A stretch of 64,000 bases of DNA, taken from positions 1 to 64,000 of the forward strand of contig JAFUEZ010000020.1 of NCBI GenBank assembly GCA_017470115.1, in the 5' to 3' direction. Numbering within the stretch: position 1 is the stretch's first letter; each line of letters begins with the position of its first letter. Position numbers and translations under genes: made by a program. Shown one piece after another: positions 46,553-54,123 of the stretch. The DNA is from Bacilli bacterium (GTDB lineage Bacteria > Bacillota_I > Bacilli_A > RFN20 > CAG-826). The notes under the pieces are model-generated. The model made no database searches. It worked only from the letters and a program-made list of their open reading frames with translations, and had not been told where the DNA came from.

Positions 46553-47468
46553 TCATGTTAGGATCGTAGAAAGCGATCTTTTCTTTTGATTTTTTAGCTA
46601 CATAAAGTGCTTCATCAGCGTGTTTAAAGAGCCTATTAAATGTTGTTGCATCTTTATTTAATATAGAAATACCTATCGAAGCTTTAACTTCATGCATACC
46701 TACTTGATACGATAAGAATTTTTCTAAATCTTTTTTGAGTTTTTCTTCGTTTTCAAAGTTTTCAATAAAGATAATGAACTCATCGCCACCAAATCGGCCA
46801 ACAATATCAGTATCGGAAATATTTGAATTTAGTGATTTAGCAACAGTTTCTAAAACTAAATCTCCAACATCATGGCCATAGAAGTCATTAAAATGTTTAA
46901 AATTATCGATATCAAGAATAGCAAACGCTCCTTTTTTAGATTTTAAAGAAGTTTCAATTTTTCTATTTATTAACTTAAATGCATTCGTTTTATTAAATAA
47001 TCCTGTAAAAAGATCTCTACGAGTAGCTTCTTCTAGTGAAATTATTTCGTATTTTTGTTCTGTGACATCTTCAAATAGACCTAAAAGTTTAGAGGCAACA
47101 CCTTTATTTGTTTGAATATAGAATGTAACTCTAATCCATCTTTGTCTTCCTTTATCGTCTAAAGGCTTAATTTTTATAACTAAACTACAATTTCCAATCT
47201 TAAAAAGATTAAAGAATTCTTTTTTAACTAAATCTCTTGATTCTTGATCGACATAAAGAGAAGAAGCAGCTTCAATGAGAGAACAATTATTTTGATCGCA
47301 ATAAGTATTTAAAGCTTCTCTAATTTCTTCTTCGCTCTGGTTTAAGATACATTTTGTATTTTCAAGGTAAAAATCTTGATCTCCAGTGAGATCTTGAGCG
47401 TAGATCATTTGATTTGTAATTTGAAATAAATTGATAATATCTCTTTCGCAAATTTTAATTATTGACAT
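46548..47468 (-). CDS. PAS-GGDEF diguanylate cyclase
   Basis: This 306-residue soluble protein has an N-terminal PAS-like domain (about 10-145) and a C-terminal GGDEF domain. The domain reads TGLFNKTNAFKLINRKI, DIDNFKHFNDFYGHDVGD and GRFGGDEFIIF. The active-site GGDEF is exact. It can be expected to make c-di-GMP from two GTP. I see no RxxD inhibitory site just upstream of GGDEF. It has no membrane helix. TACCTAGGTA, a palindrome, lies just before its ATG and includes the only candidate ribosome site (AGG). Confidence 0.92.
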   Translation of the reverse strand: MSIIKICERDIINLFQITNQMIYAQDLTGDQDFYLENTKCILNQSEEEIREALNTYCDQNNCSLIEAASSLYVDQESRDLVKKEFFNLFKIGNCSLVIKIKPLDDKGRQRWIRVTFYIQTNKGVASKLLGLFEDVTEQKYEIISLEEATRRDLFTGLFNKTNAFKLINRKIETSLKSKKGAFAILDIDNFKHFNDFYGHDVGDLVLETVAKSLNSNISDTDIVGRFGGDEFIIFIENFENEEKLKKDLEKFLSYQVGMHEVKASIGISILNKDATTFNRLFKHADEALYVAKKSKEKIAFYDPNMR

Positions 47469-47740
47469 ACTTAATACCTAGGTAATAATAACAAATCCAA
47501 TATTGAAAGTTAAGAATTTTATAAAATCGTTGAGAAGATGACTTTTTAAAAAAATATAAATATAAAAAAGATAAATATAGTTTTTGGCTTGAACGCGGAA
47601 CAAGATAAAAACTCTTATATTAAACTCATTAAATTTATTTGTTTTTTTAAAAAATGACTTAAATTTTATAAGATACATTATGAAAATTAACGTTTGTTAT
47701 CGCATTTTTCTATTTATATTAAATTTTTTAAATAATTTTC
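47469..47740. other. AT-rich intergenic region between divergent genes
   Basis: The full gap between the GGDEF gene and the next SipW-type gene is 428 bases. This part is very AT-rich and must hold the GGDEF gene's promoter on the minus strand. I see no ORF with a ribosome site and no RNA motif that I can name. Confidence 0.5.
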
Positions 47741-47770
47741 TTGACAATATATTTTTTTGTTTGAGATAAT
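47741..47770 (+). promoter_or_regulatory. Strong sigma-A-type promoter
   Basis: A consensus TTGACA (47741-47746) is followed after 18 bases by GATAAT (47765-47770). It drives a leader of about 120 bases before the SipW-type gene at 47897. The leader contains a short GGGA-tagt-CCC hairpin but not a GEMM motif. Confidence 0.75.
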
Positions 47771-47896
47771 TAATTTGCGAAAGAAATTTGAAAGGGATAG
47801 TCCCAATTCCAATCAAGATGGACTTCGTAATTAACTATCATCGAGCAAATGTAGAAATATTTTGTTCTTTTTTTGGTTTTACGGAGGAATTTATAT

Positions 47897-48859
47897 ATGA
47901 AAAAATCAAGAATTATCGCCCCAGCAGCAGCTATCTTAGTATTCTCAAGTGCAGCAGCAGTCACAGGTACTGTCGCATGGTTCACAGCAAGCAGAATTGC
48001 TGATCTAAGTATCTCATCAATTACAGCAGTTAACCCAGAAGCAGGTTTAGTTTTAGAATTAGCACAAATCAATAACGCAGGTGCAACTAAAGTTGAAGAC
48101 AAAGATGAGAGCAATAACGTTATCGGTTACCACATCCAAAATACCGCTTTAAGAGATGCATCAGTTTATGGCACAGATACTTCAGATCCTTTAGTTTATA
48201 AGAGCGTTTTAGATGGCGATGGCGAATTAGATAGTTTTGCTTTAGTAGGAACAAACGGAAAAGCAGATGGTACAAATAAATTAATTTATGGTACAGTTGC
48301 TTCTAAAGATGTTTATTATGCTAATGCATTTGATGCAAATATTACATTAGGTTCAGAAGTTGATACAGAAAATTATCATGTCTTCTTTGATCAAGTTAAA
48401 TCAAGTGCTACAATGACAGGCGCTCAAGCTTCCGGTACAGATAAAGCTTTCAGTAAAGCTTTTAGAATCGGTATGAAGAGTGATGACAATCAATGGATCG
48501 TTTGGGCTCCATTCTATGCTTCAGCAACAACAATCCAAAACGTTACAGGTTTAACAAAAACAGACGTTGCAGCTGTTGCTGATACTTATTCTTTATTTGG
48601 CAATAATGTAGCTAATGCTAGTGGTTCATCAATTTCTGAAACAGAATTAAACAGCACAACAGCAGCAGGCAAAAAAGAATACCTCGGAACACTTGATGGT
48701 TCATTGAACGATGGAGATCCAGACGACAAAGATGTCTTAAAAGTTACAGTTTATACATGGTTCGAAGGTACAGATGAAAACTGTATCAACGAAGCAAAAG
48801 AAATCACAAATACATTCGCTGCAAATTTAGTCTTCAAAGCTGTTAAAAACGCTGCTTAA
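47897..48859 (+). CDS. SipW-dependent exported protein (TasA/camelysin-like), likely abundant subunit
   Basis: This 320-residue protein has a signal peptide of the SipW type: KKSRIIAPAAAILVFSS, then VTGTVAWFTAS near residue 30. The mature part is Ala/Thr/Ser/Asp-rich with no membrane anchor, lipobox or LPXTG, like TasA/camelysin matrix proteins. It is transcribed alone from a consensus promoter, has a CGGAGG ribosome site and ends at a strong terminator. These point to high expression, as for a main fibre subunit. I chose ATG 47897 over 47873 for its ribosome site. Cleavage would need the SipW peptidase at 55.5 kb. Confidence 0.8.
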   Translation: MKKSRIIAPAAAILVFSSAAAVTGTVAWFTASRIADLSISSITAVNPEAGLVLELAQINNAGATKVEDKDESNNVIGYHIQNTALRDASVYGTDTSDPLVYKSVLDGDGELDSFALVGTNGKADGTNKLIYGTVASKDVYYANAFDANITLGSEVDTENYHVFFDQVKSSATMTGAQASGTDKAFSKAFRIGMKSDDNQWIVWAPFYASATTIQNVTGLTKTDVAAVADTYSLFGNNVANASGSSISETELNSTTAAGKKEYLGTLDGSLNDGDPDDKDVLKVTVYTWFEGTDENCINEAKEITNTFAANLVFKAVKNAA

Positions 48860-48879
48860 TCACTAAGAATTGTAGAATT

Positions 48880-48907
48880 AGCTCAGTCTTATGACTGAGC
48901 TTTTTTT
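48880..48907 (+). terminator. Rho-independent terminator
   Basis: AGCTCAGTC-ttat-GACTGAGCT is followed by a run of seven T. Confidence 0.97.
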
Positions 48908-49114
48908 ATTTATTGTGGAGATGAAATTTTAAATATAAAACCTATTATTTAAGCAAAAAATCCATATACTTATTATTTTTATTATATTTAAAATATAATC
49001 TTAAATTTTTATGGCAAAAATACATAATTTAAAAAACTTTTATTTTAAAAAATAATTAGATTGGTTTATAATTATTGCGAGTTTATTTATAAGAAACTTT
49101 TATTTGTGTTGAAT

Positions 49115-49468
49115 ATGAAGAAGAAACCATTATACATAGCATTATTTACATTAGATATTATTGCTACCATATTCTTGTTCGTCGTTAGCATTATTATGCT
49201 TGCTACAATGCCAGCAAATATGGCCGAACTTGAAGCAGGAGAAGGATTTATCAATTACCTTCAAAGAAATCCTACAATATTCCTTGTCGCATTTGTAATT
49301 CCATTATTTTTACTTCTTGCAGGAAACATTGTAATTCTTGTTTGGTACGTTAGAAAAGTCACAGCAGCTAAAAAGGTCACAGTTAAGGATCTTAGCGATG
49401 AAGAAAAAGAAGCTTTGAGAAGAGAATTGCTTAAGGATATTGCTTCAGAAAACAATCAAGAAAATTAA
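49115..49468 (+). CDS. small membrane protein with two helices
   Basis: This 117-residue protein has helices at about 7-29 and 48-70, then a basic stretch and the acidic/basic tail LSDEEKEALRRELLKD. A similar tail ends the SipW peptidase (MSEEDRKRLKEELLNQ). There is no homology to a known family that I can name. The start at 49115 is the first Met directly before the first helix, but the ribosome site is poor; 49061 is the alternative. It lies between the SipW-type subunit and the first riboswitch. Confidence 0.65.
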   Translation: MKKKPLYIALFTLDIIATIFLFVVSIIMLATMPANMAELEAGEGFINYLQRNPTIFLVAFVIPLFLLLAGNIVILVWYVRKVTAAKKVTVKDLSDEEKEALRRELLKDIASENNQEN

Positions 49469-49496
49469 TTTAAATTAATTTAAAAAAATACTTGCA

Positions 49497-49525
49497 TTCA
49501 TAAACCCATTAGTTTATTATATAAT
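49497..49525 (+). promoter_or_regulatory. Promoter of riboswitch 1
   Basis: TTCATA (49497-49502), 17 bases, then TATAAT (49520-49525). It places the RNA start just before the GEMM-I aptamer. Confidence 0.55.
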
Positions 49526-49527
49526 CA

Positions 49528-49600
49528 GTAAAAAGCAAAGTCAGAGTGATCTGGCGGCGCAAAACTAAAGGGTCTTAAAATTGTAAGATAGCCAGTTGCC
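49528..49600 (+). promoter_or_regulatory. Cyclic di-GMP-I (GEMM-I) riboswitch 1
   Basis: The class I aptamer landmarks occur in order. The 5' GCAAAG at 49535 is followed by the P2 hairpin CAGA-gtga-TCTG. Next come GGCGCAAAAC (tetraloop-receptor side) and GGGTCTTAAAA. The closing P3 strand is AGATAGCC, followed by AGTTGCC. It precedes the eight-gene SipW operon, and the aptamer's 3' strand is part of a terminator. Confidence 0.92.
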
Positions 49601-49655
49601 TAGAAAGAGTGATGAAATAATTACTCGTTGAAGATGATAGCAACTGGTTTTTATT
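49592..49655 (+). terminator. Riboswitch 1 expression platform (terminator)
   Basis: CCAGTTGC (49592-49599), part of the aptamer 3' strand, pairs with GCAACTGG (49640-49647), followed by TTTTTATTTT. A smaller hairpin (GAGT/ACTC) sits in the loop. The aptamer and the terminator cannot both form, which predicts that c-di-GMP turns the operon on. Confidence 0.8.
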
Positions 49656-49702
49656 TTATATCTCAGTGGGACACATACGTAATTTATTAAAAAAGAAAGC
49701 AC

Positions 49703-49735
49703 ATGAAAAAGATACTTTTTGTAGTGCGCAGGTAA
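49703..49735 (+). CDS. possible 10-codon leader peptide
   Basis: ATG at 49703 opens a 10-codon frame (MKKILFVVRR) that stops three bases before the next gene's ATG at 49739. Upstream AAAGAAAG is a weak ribosome site. It might couple translation of the operon's first gene, or be chance. Confidence 0.25.
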   Translation: MKKILFVVRR

Positions 49736-49738
49736 TCT

Positions 49739-50569
49739 ATGGTCGAATCGAGATATATTGTTAAAAGAAAAAGGAAAAAGTTTGCTGCTATTATGAGTGC
49801 TATTGCATCTGGTGCGATAACTACACTTGTCATAATTTCTTTTTTAGGCAGGCGTGTTGGATCTTTCACAGTGAAGATGAACAGTAATGAAGTCAAACTA
49901 GCCTTATCTCAAACAAAATCTTTTGACGAAGGAACTACCTACCTAATGGTGGATTCATTGCCTTCATTTGACATTAATGAATATAGTACTTTTGTTAATG
50001 ATGCTAAATTCGATACTGAAGAAACAACATATAAAGATGCTTTAGATATCGATCCTCAAACAGGTAAAGCAAATTCAATTTATTATTTTAAGTATACATT
50101 CTATGTTAAAAATGTTGGTGAGATTCCAGCAAACTACACGATGACCCTTAATATTGCTGATAATGTTAAGCCATCTAATGTTTCTTATGGTTATGATGAC
50201 ATTTTACGTATCAAATTCTATGACAATGAAGCTGATAGTGAAGAACATTCATATGATGATAAGATCTACGCTAAGCGTATTAGAAATGGTGAAAATCAAT
50301 ACACAGATTCAGAAGGCAATCCAATTTATAGTGAATTAATCTATGGAGAAGAAGGGTCTGCGGATTTTGTTGGATATTGTACTAATTTTGAAAATGATAC
50401 AACTATATTCACTAAATTTAGGGAAAATTTTGTTCCTGGAGCATCACGTCGATTCACAATGGTAATGTGGCTTGACGGTAATGATAGTCAAGCCAAAGGA
50501 GATTCGCCAGATGGTGGATCCTTAAGATTGGGGTTGAATATCAATGCAACAGAACACACTGCGCAATAG
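49739..50569 (+). CDS. TasA/camelysin-like exported protein
   Basis: This 276-residue protein has a basic start, a signal helix (about 15-36, AIASGAITTLVIISFLG) and a beta-rich mature part. YTFYVKNVGEIPANYTMTLNI and FVPGASRRFTMVMWLDGND are typical of TasA/camelysin family members. It lacks the AWF/AWY element found at the cleavage region of its neighbours. It is the first gene of the riboswitch 1 operon. The start at 49739 has GCAGG upstream. It overlaps the next gene by 26 bases. Confidence 0.75.
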   Translation: MVESRYIVKRKRKKFAAIMSAIASGAITTLVIISFLGRRVGSFTVKMNSNEVKLALSQTKSFDEGTTYLMVDSLPSFDINEYSTFVNDAKFDTEETTYKDALDIDPQTGKANSIYYFKYTFYVKNVGEIPANYTMTLNIADNVKPSNVSYGYDDILRIKFYDNEADSEEHSYDDKIYAKRIRNGENQYTDSEGNPIYSELIYGEEGSADFVGYCTNFENDTTIFTKFRENFVPGASRRFTMVMWLDGNDSQAKGDSPDGGSLRLGLNINATEHTAQ

Positions 50570-51545
50570 AAATATATATGTATCGGTTGGTGTTTACGTT
50601 TTACTTGTTTTAAGTTTTTCTGGTACCTTAATGGGTACGTATGCTTGGTATAGCTACAATGCTAAAGCCAACTCATCATTCAGAGGAACTGCAGTAAGTG
50701 ATCGTGGCGATTTGAGAATTGGCATATATAGTGAGGCTGAACTTTTAAACGCGGATAGTGTTGAACTCGTTAGAGATAATGACAATCCAAATGTTTACTG
50801 GGGAAATAAAGGCTTAAAGCCAGAACAAATCACTTATTATTTGAAAAGTAACGGTTACGCTACAAACTGCATGAATCCGGTTACAAGCGGCTCTAGAAAT
50901 TATGAAGGCAACTTAAAACTGCACAGTTACCCAACAGCTCTTGATAATTCATTTATTACTTCAACAGCTAAATTAAGTGACTATGTTAAAATTCCGCTTG
51001 TTTTCTCGACTACAGGTGAAACAAATAAATCCAATCTATATATCAATGATGCAAATGTTAGGTCAAACGGAAAATTATCTGAAGCTGTTAGAATTTTTGT
51101 TGATAGCGATTTGACAAATTTTGTTTTTGCCCCAGATATCGCTAACGATAGTTATGATGATGTTGGAGGCATCTTAAATTTGGAATTGAACGATCCATAT
51201 TATGATTTCTCAAGCGGCTATGAATTTCCATATGGCGAATTTGAAAGTTTGGTATATAAAAGCGAAAGAACATCAAGCGAAGTTGAAGTAGACAATCCTT
51301 CAACTTTCAATGCTATTCATAAATCTGGGATTTATGCTATTGATTTCGAAAGTTCTGTAGTTAAAAAATCCTATTTTTATGGTTATGAATCTATTTTTAA
51401 TAAAGAAAAAGCTATTGCTGAAGTTGATGGCGGATATAACATGGTTGATCTAACAATTTACCTTGAAGGATGGAATAAAACACTTGATAATGCTGAAATC
51501 GATCATTTCTTTAATTTAGATTTAACCTTTGAAGTAGGTGCATAA
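50544..51545 (+). CDS. SipW-dependent exported protein
   Basis: This 333-residue protein has a signal peptide of the SipW type (VGVYVLLVLSFSGTLMGTYAWYSYNA). The mature part is Asp/Asn/Ser-rich and ends in LTIYLEGWNKTLDNAEIDHF, a closing motif shared with the next gene (LSIYLEGWDTDNIDS). There is no wall-anchor motif. It begins inside the previous gene and ends 2 bases before the next. Confidence 0.78.
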   Translation: MQQNTLRNRNIYVSVGVYVLLVLSFSGTLMGTYAWYSYNAKANSSFRGTAVSDRGDLRIGIYSEAELLNADSVELVRDNDNPNVYWGNKGLKPEQITYYLKSNGYATNCMNPVTSGSRNYEGNLKLHSYPTALDNSFITSTAKLSDYVKIPLVFSTTGETNKSNLYINDANVRSNGKLSEAVRIFVDSDLTNFVFAPDIANDSYDDVGGILNLELNDPYYDFSSGYEFPYGEFESLVYKSERTSSEVEVDNPSTFNAIHKSGIYAIDFESSVVKKSYFYGYESIFNKEKAIAEVDGGYNMVDLTIYLEGWNKTLDNAEIDHFFNLDLTFEVGA

Positions 51546-51547
51546 AT

Positions 51548-52600
51548 ATGAGAAAAGATAAATTAATTATCGGCACTTTATTTACAATTTCCGCAACTCT
51601 TGTTATCAGTTTTGCAACAACTGTTGCATGGTACGAGAGATCAAATCGACTTCAAGTAACAAATATTGAAATCTCTTTTAGAGGTGAAAAAGATCTTCTT
51701 ATTAGTTCTACACCTGATAACTTTAGAGAAAGTATTAATGATTTCGACTACGATTTTGAATATAAACCAGTTAGTAGTATGTTTTCTTCAAGTTGGCTTG
51801 AATCAAAAGAAACAATGCCTAAATTTAGAAACTCATATGAAGACGTCAAAATCACTGAAGAAGAAAGCTATACACAATCTAGTTTAGCCAGCGAAGGATA
51901 TTTTCAAACTGAATTATATTTGTATTCTAGTAGCAATATATATGCTTCCATTGCACCTGAAACGTCATTTGTTCCAGATGAAGAAAGAAATCGTGCTAAA
52001 GCAGATCAAATATATAGTGAAAATTTAGGTTATACAAAGGAAGAATTAGTAGAAAAACTTAATAAAGTTACTGATGCTTTAAGGGTATCAATCCTTGATC
52101 CAGATGAAGAAAGTTATAGTTATACTATAATTGACCCAAAAAAGAAGGATGAAGAAACTTATTTTTGTGGTAAACTTGATTTAGATAAGGATGGGTATTA
52201 CGATTTTGCAAAAATCGACGGTACAACTAAAGAAATCATTTATGGTGAATATCAAAGCAAAGATAAAATCATTTATGACGATTATAGTGATACTGATTCT
52301 GATTACAAAGAAGAAGGAGAGAGATCAGCATTTAATGCAAGAACAAAACGCAATGTTGATTCATTCAATTTTGAAAGATCAGTTGAAAACGGATTTGTAC
52401 CAGTGAAAGAAAATTCTATTAAATTAGAAAACGCAAATTCAAGTCTCCTTATTCCAGTAAAAGCTAGAGAAGCAAAAAAGATTGTCCTTTCTATTTATTT
52501 AGAAGGCTGGGACACTGATAACATTGATTCAACTGTCGCAGGATCATTTTTGGCAGATATTTCATTCAATATCGGAAGGGATATGGTGGTTAGTTTATGA
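51548..52600 (+). CDS. SipW-dependent exported protein
   Basis: This 350-residue protein has a signal peptide (IIGTLFTISATLVISFA, then TTVAWYERS). The mature region is acidic, with the C-terminal YLEGWDTDNIDSTVAGSF shared in form with the gene before. The two look like paralogous subunits. The stop TGA overlaps the next ATG (ATGA), so it is coupled to the AAA+ gene. Confidence 0.78.
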   Translation: MRKDKLIIGTLFTISATLVISFATTVAWYERSNRLQVTNIEISFRGEKDLLISSTPDNFRESINDFDYDFEYKPVSSMFSSSWLESKETMPKFRNSYEDVKITEEESYTQSSLASEGYFQTELYLYSSSNIYASIAPETSFVPDEERNRAKADQIYSENLGYTKEELVEKLNKVTDALRVSILDPDEESYSYTIIDPKKKDEETYFCGKLDLDKDGYYDFAKIDGTTKEIIYGEYQSKDKIIYDDYSDTDSDYKEEGERSAFNARTKRNVDSFNFERSVENGFVPVKENSIKLENANSSLLIPVKAREAKKIVLSIYLEGWDTDNIDSTVAGSFLADISFNIGRDMVVSL

Positions 52601-54114
52601 GCGCATATTTTGAGTATTTAAGAGAAATGTTTTTAAAGGTAATCGTTAATATTGCCTTATTTATTGCTGACATTTTTGCAGGTCCTTGGTATAGAGTTCC
52701 TGGTGAATTTGCTGAATATAACGACTTATTTTCTACCTATGTTCCAAATTTTGATTTCTTTGGATGGTTCTTTTATGTTTTATTCTGGATCTTACTTGCA
52801 GCACTCGTTGCAGGTGTAGGATATTTACTTTATAGATTTTTTAGACGTCACATTAAATTTGTTAAAACTGAACTTGATAAACAAGCTTTACGTGATCAAG
52901 TCGAAAGATTAAATTACGAACTTTATCAAGCAGTTCAAGAAAGAGATAAGATTTTAAACTTAAAAGTCACAGCTATGGGTTTAAAAATGGATGACTTAAC
53001 AAAAACTGACAAGAATACAGTTGAAGAAGTCGTTTCACGTTTCCCAAAATTAAAATATGTTGATCATGAATATGCAGATTTAGATGTTTCTATTCCTGAA
53101 GTTGAAAATATTTCTCTTGAAGAAATTTGTAATAGATTTAGATTATTTGCCGCAAGTCAATTAAAACTTTATTACACAACTGACACAATCAGACAACTTT
53201 TTGCTGGTATGGCAGCTTCTAAACTCATTATTTTAGAAGGTATCTCAGGTACAGGTAAAACTTCTATGCCTTATGCTTTAGGTAAATTCTTCGATTTTGA
53301 TGCAAACATTTGTTCAGTCCAACCATCATGGAAGGATAGAAGTGAACTTTTAGGTTACTACAACGAATTTACTAAAAAATTCAATGAAACCGAATTCTTA
53401 AGAGCTTTATATACAGCTACTTATAGAAAAGATTTAAATATCATCGTCCTCGATGAAATGAACCTTGCTCGTATCGAGTATTATTTTGCAGAATTCTTAT
53501 CCATCATGGAAATGCCAAACATTAACGAATGGAAAATTGAGTTAATTAATTCTTATGATAATAATGACCCAGAACACGTTAACCAAGGTAAAATTTTAAT
53601 TCCTCAAAATGTTATCTTCTTCGGTACAGCAAATAACGATGACTCAACATTTACAATTTCAGATAAGGTTTATGACCGTGCTATCTCATTGTTCTTCGAT
53701 AACAAAGGTATTCCATTTGATGCTGAATATACAGAACAACTTAAGATTCCTTATTCACAACTTGAAGGTCTCTTCCAAGACGCTTTAAATCAATATCCAG
53801 TTTCAGAAACAATCCTTGCTCAATTCGACAAACTTGATTCATTTGTTATTTCAAACTTCAAATTAGCATTTGGTAACCGTATTTTGAAACAATTAAAAGT
53901 TTTCATCCCTGCATATGTTGCTTGCGGTGGAACCGAACTTGAAGGTTTAGATTTTATCTTTACCAACAAGATTTTAAAGAAGATCGAATCTCTTAATATC
54001 GCATTCTTAAGAGAAGAATTAAAACAACTCAATCTTAAGATTGATGAATTATTTGGAAAAGATACATTTAGAATGGCTCACGCTTACATTAATAACTTAA
54101 TCAAAATGAGCTAA
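52597..54114 (+). CDS. membrane-anchored McrB-like AAA+ ATPase
   Basis: This 505-residue protein has a hydrophobic N-terminal region with one clear helix (about 54-80, FFYVLFWILLAALVAGVGYL) and possibly another at 12-28. A short coiled coil follows at about 85-125. The AAA+ module has Walker A GISGTGKTS at 215-223, Walker B IIVLDEMNLARIEYYFAEFL near 283-300, sensor-1 FFGTANNDD near 340 and YDRAISLFF near 360. The long Walker B helix motif (DEMNLARIEYYFAEFL) is typical of the McrB / AAA_5 group. Classical McrB is soluble and binds modified DNA; this one is tied to the membrane and has no DNA-binding domain. It sits between exported proteins and their peptidase and may drive assembly or export. 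Confidence 0.85.
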   Translation: MSAYFEYLREMFLKVIVNIALFIADIFAGPWYRVPGEFAEYNDLFSTYVPNFDFFGWFFYVLFWILLAALVAGVGYLLYRFFRRHIKFVKTELDKQALRDQVERLNYELYQAVQERDKILNLKVTAMGLKMDDLTKTDKNTVEEVVSRFPKLKYVDHEYADLDVSIPEVENISLEEICNRFRLFAASQLKLYYTTDTIRQLFAGMAASKLIILEGISGTGKTSMPYALGKFFDFDANICSVQPSWKDRSELLGYYNEFTKKFNETEFLRALYTATYRKDLNIIVLDEMNLARIEYYFAEFLSIMEMPNINEWKIELINSYDNNDPEHVNQGKILIPQNVIFFGTANNDDSTFTISDKVYDRAISLFFDNKGIPFDAEYTEQLKIPYSQLEGLFQDALNQYPVSETILAQFDKLDSFVISNFKLAFGNRILKQLKVFIPAYVACGGTELEGLDFIFTNKILKKIESLNIAFLREELKQLNLKIDELFGKDTFRMAHAYINNLIKMS

Positions 54115-54123
54115 TAATTAGTT

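Noticed and set aside
47475-47484. TACCTAGGTA before the GGDEF gene as a site for the same regulator as cysK
   Set aside because: It is similar, but lacks the central base and overlaps the only ribosome site, so it may be chance or a translation feature.
47777-47896. A third c-di-GMP riboswitch before the first SipW-type gene
   Set aside because: The leader has a small hairpin but none of the GEMM-I landmarks (GACGCAAA, GGGTCTTAAA) and no class II pattern that I can see.
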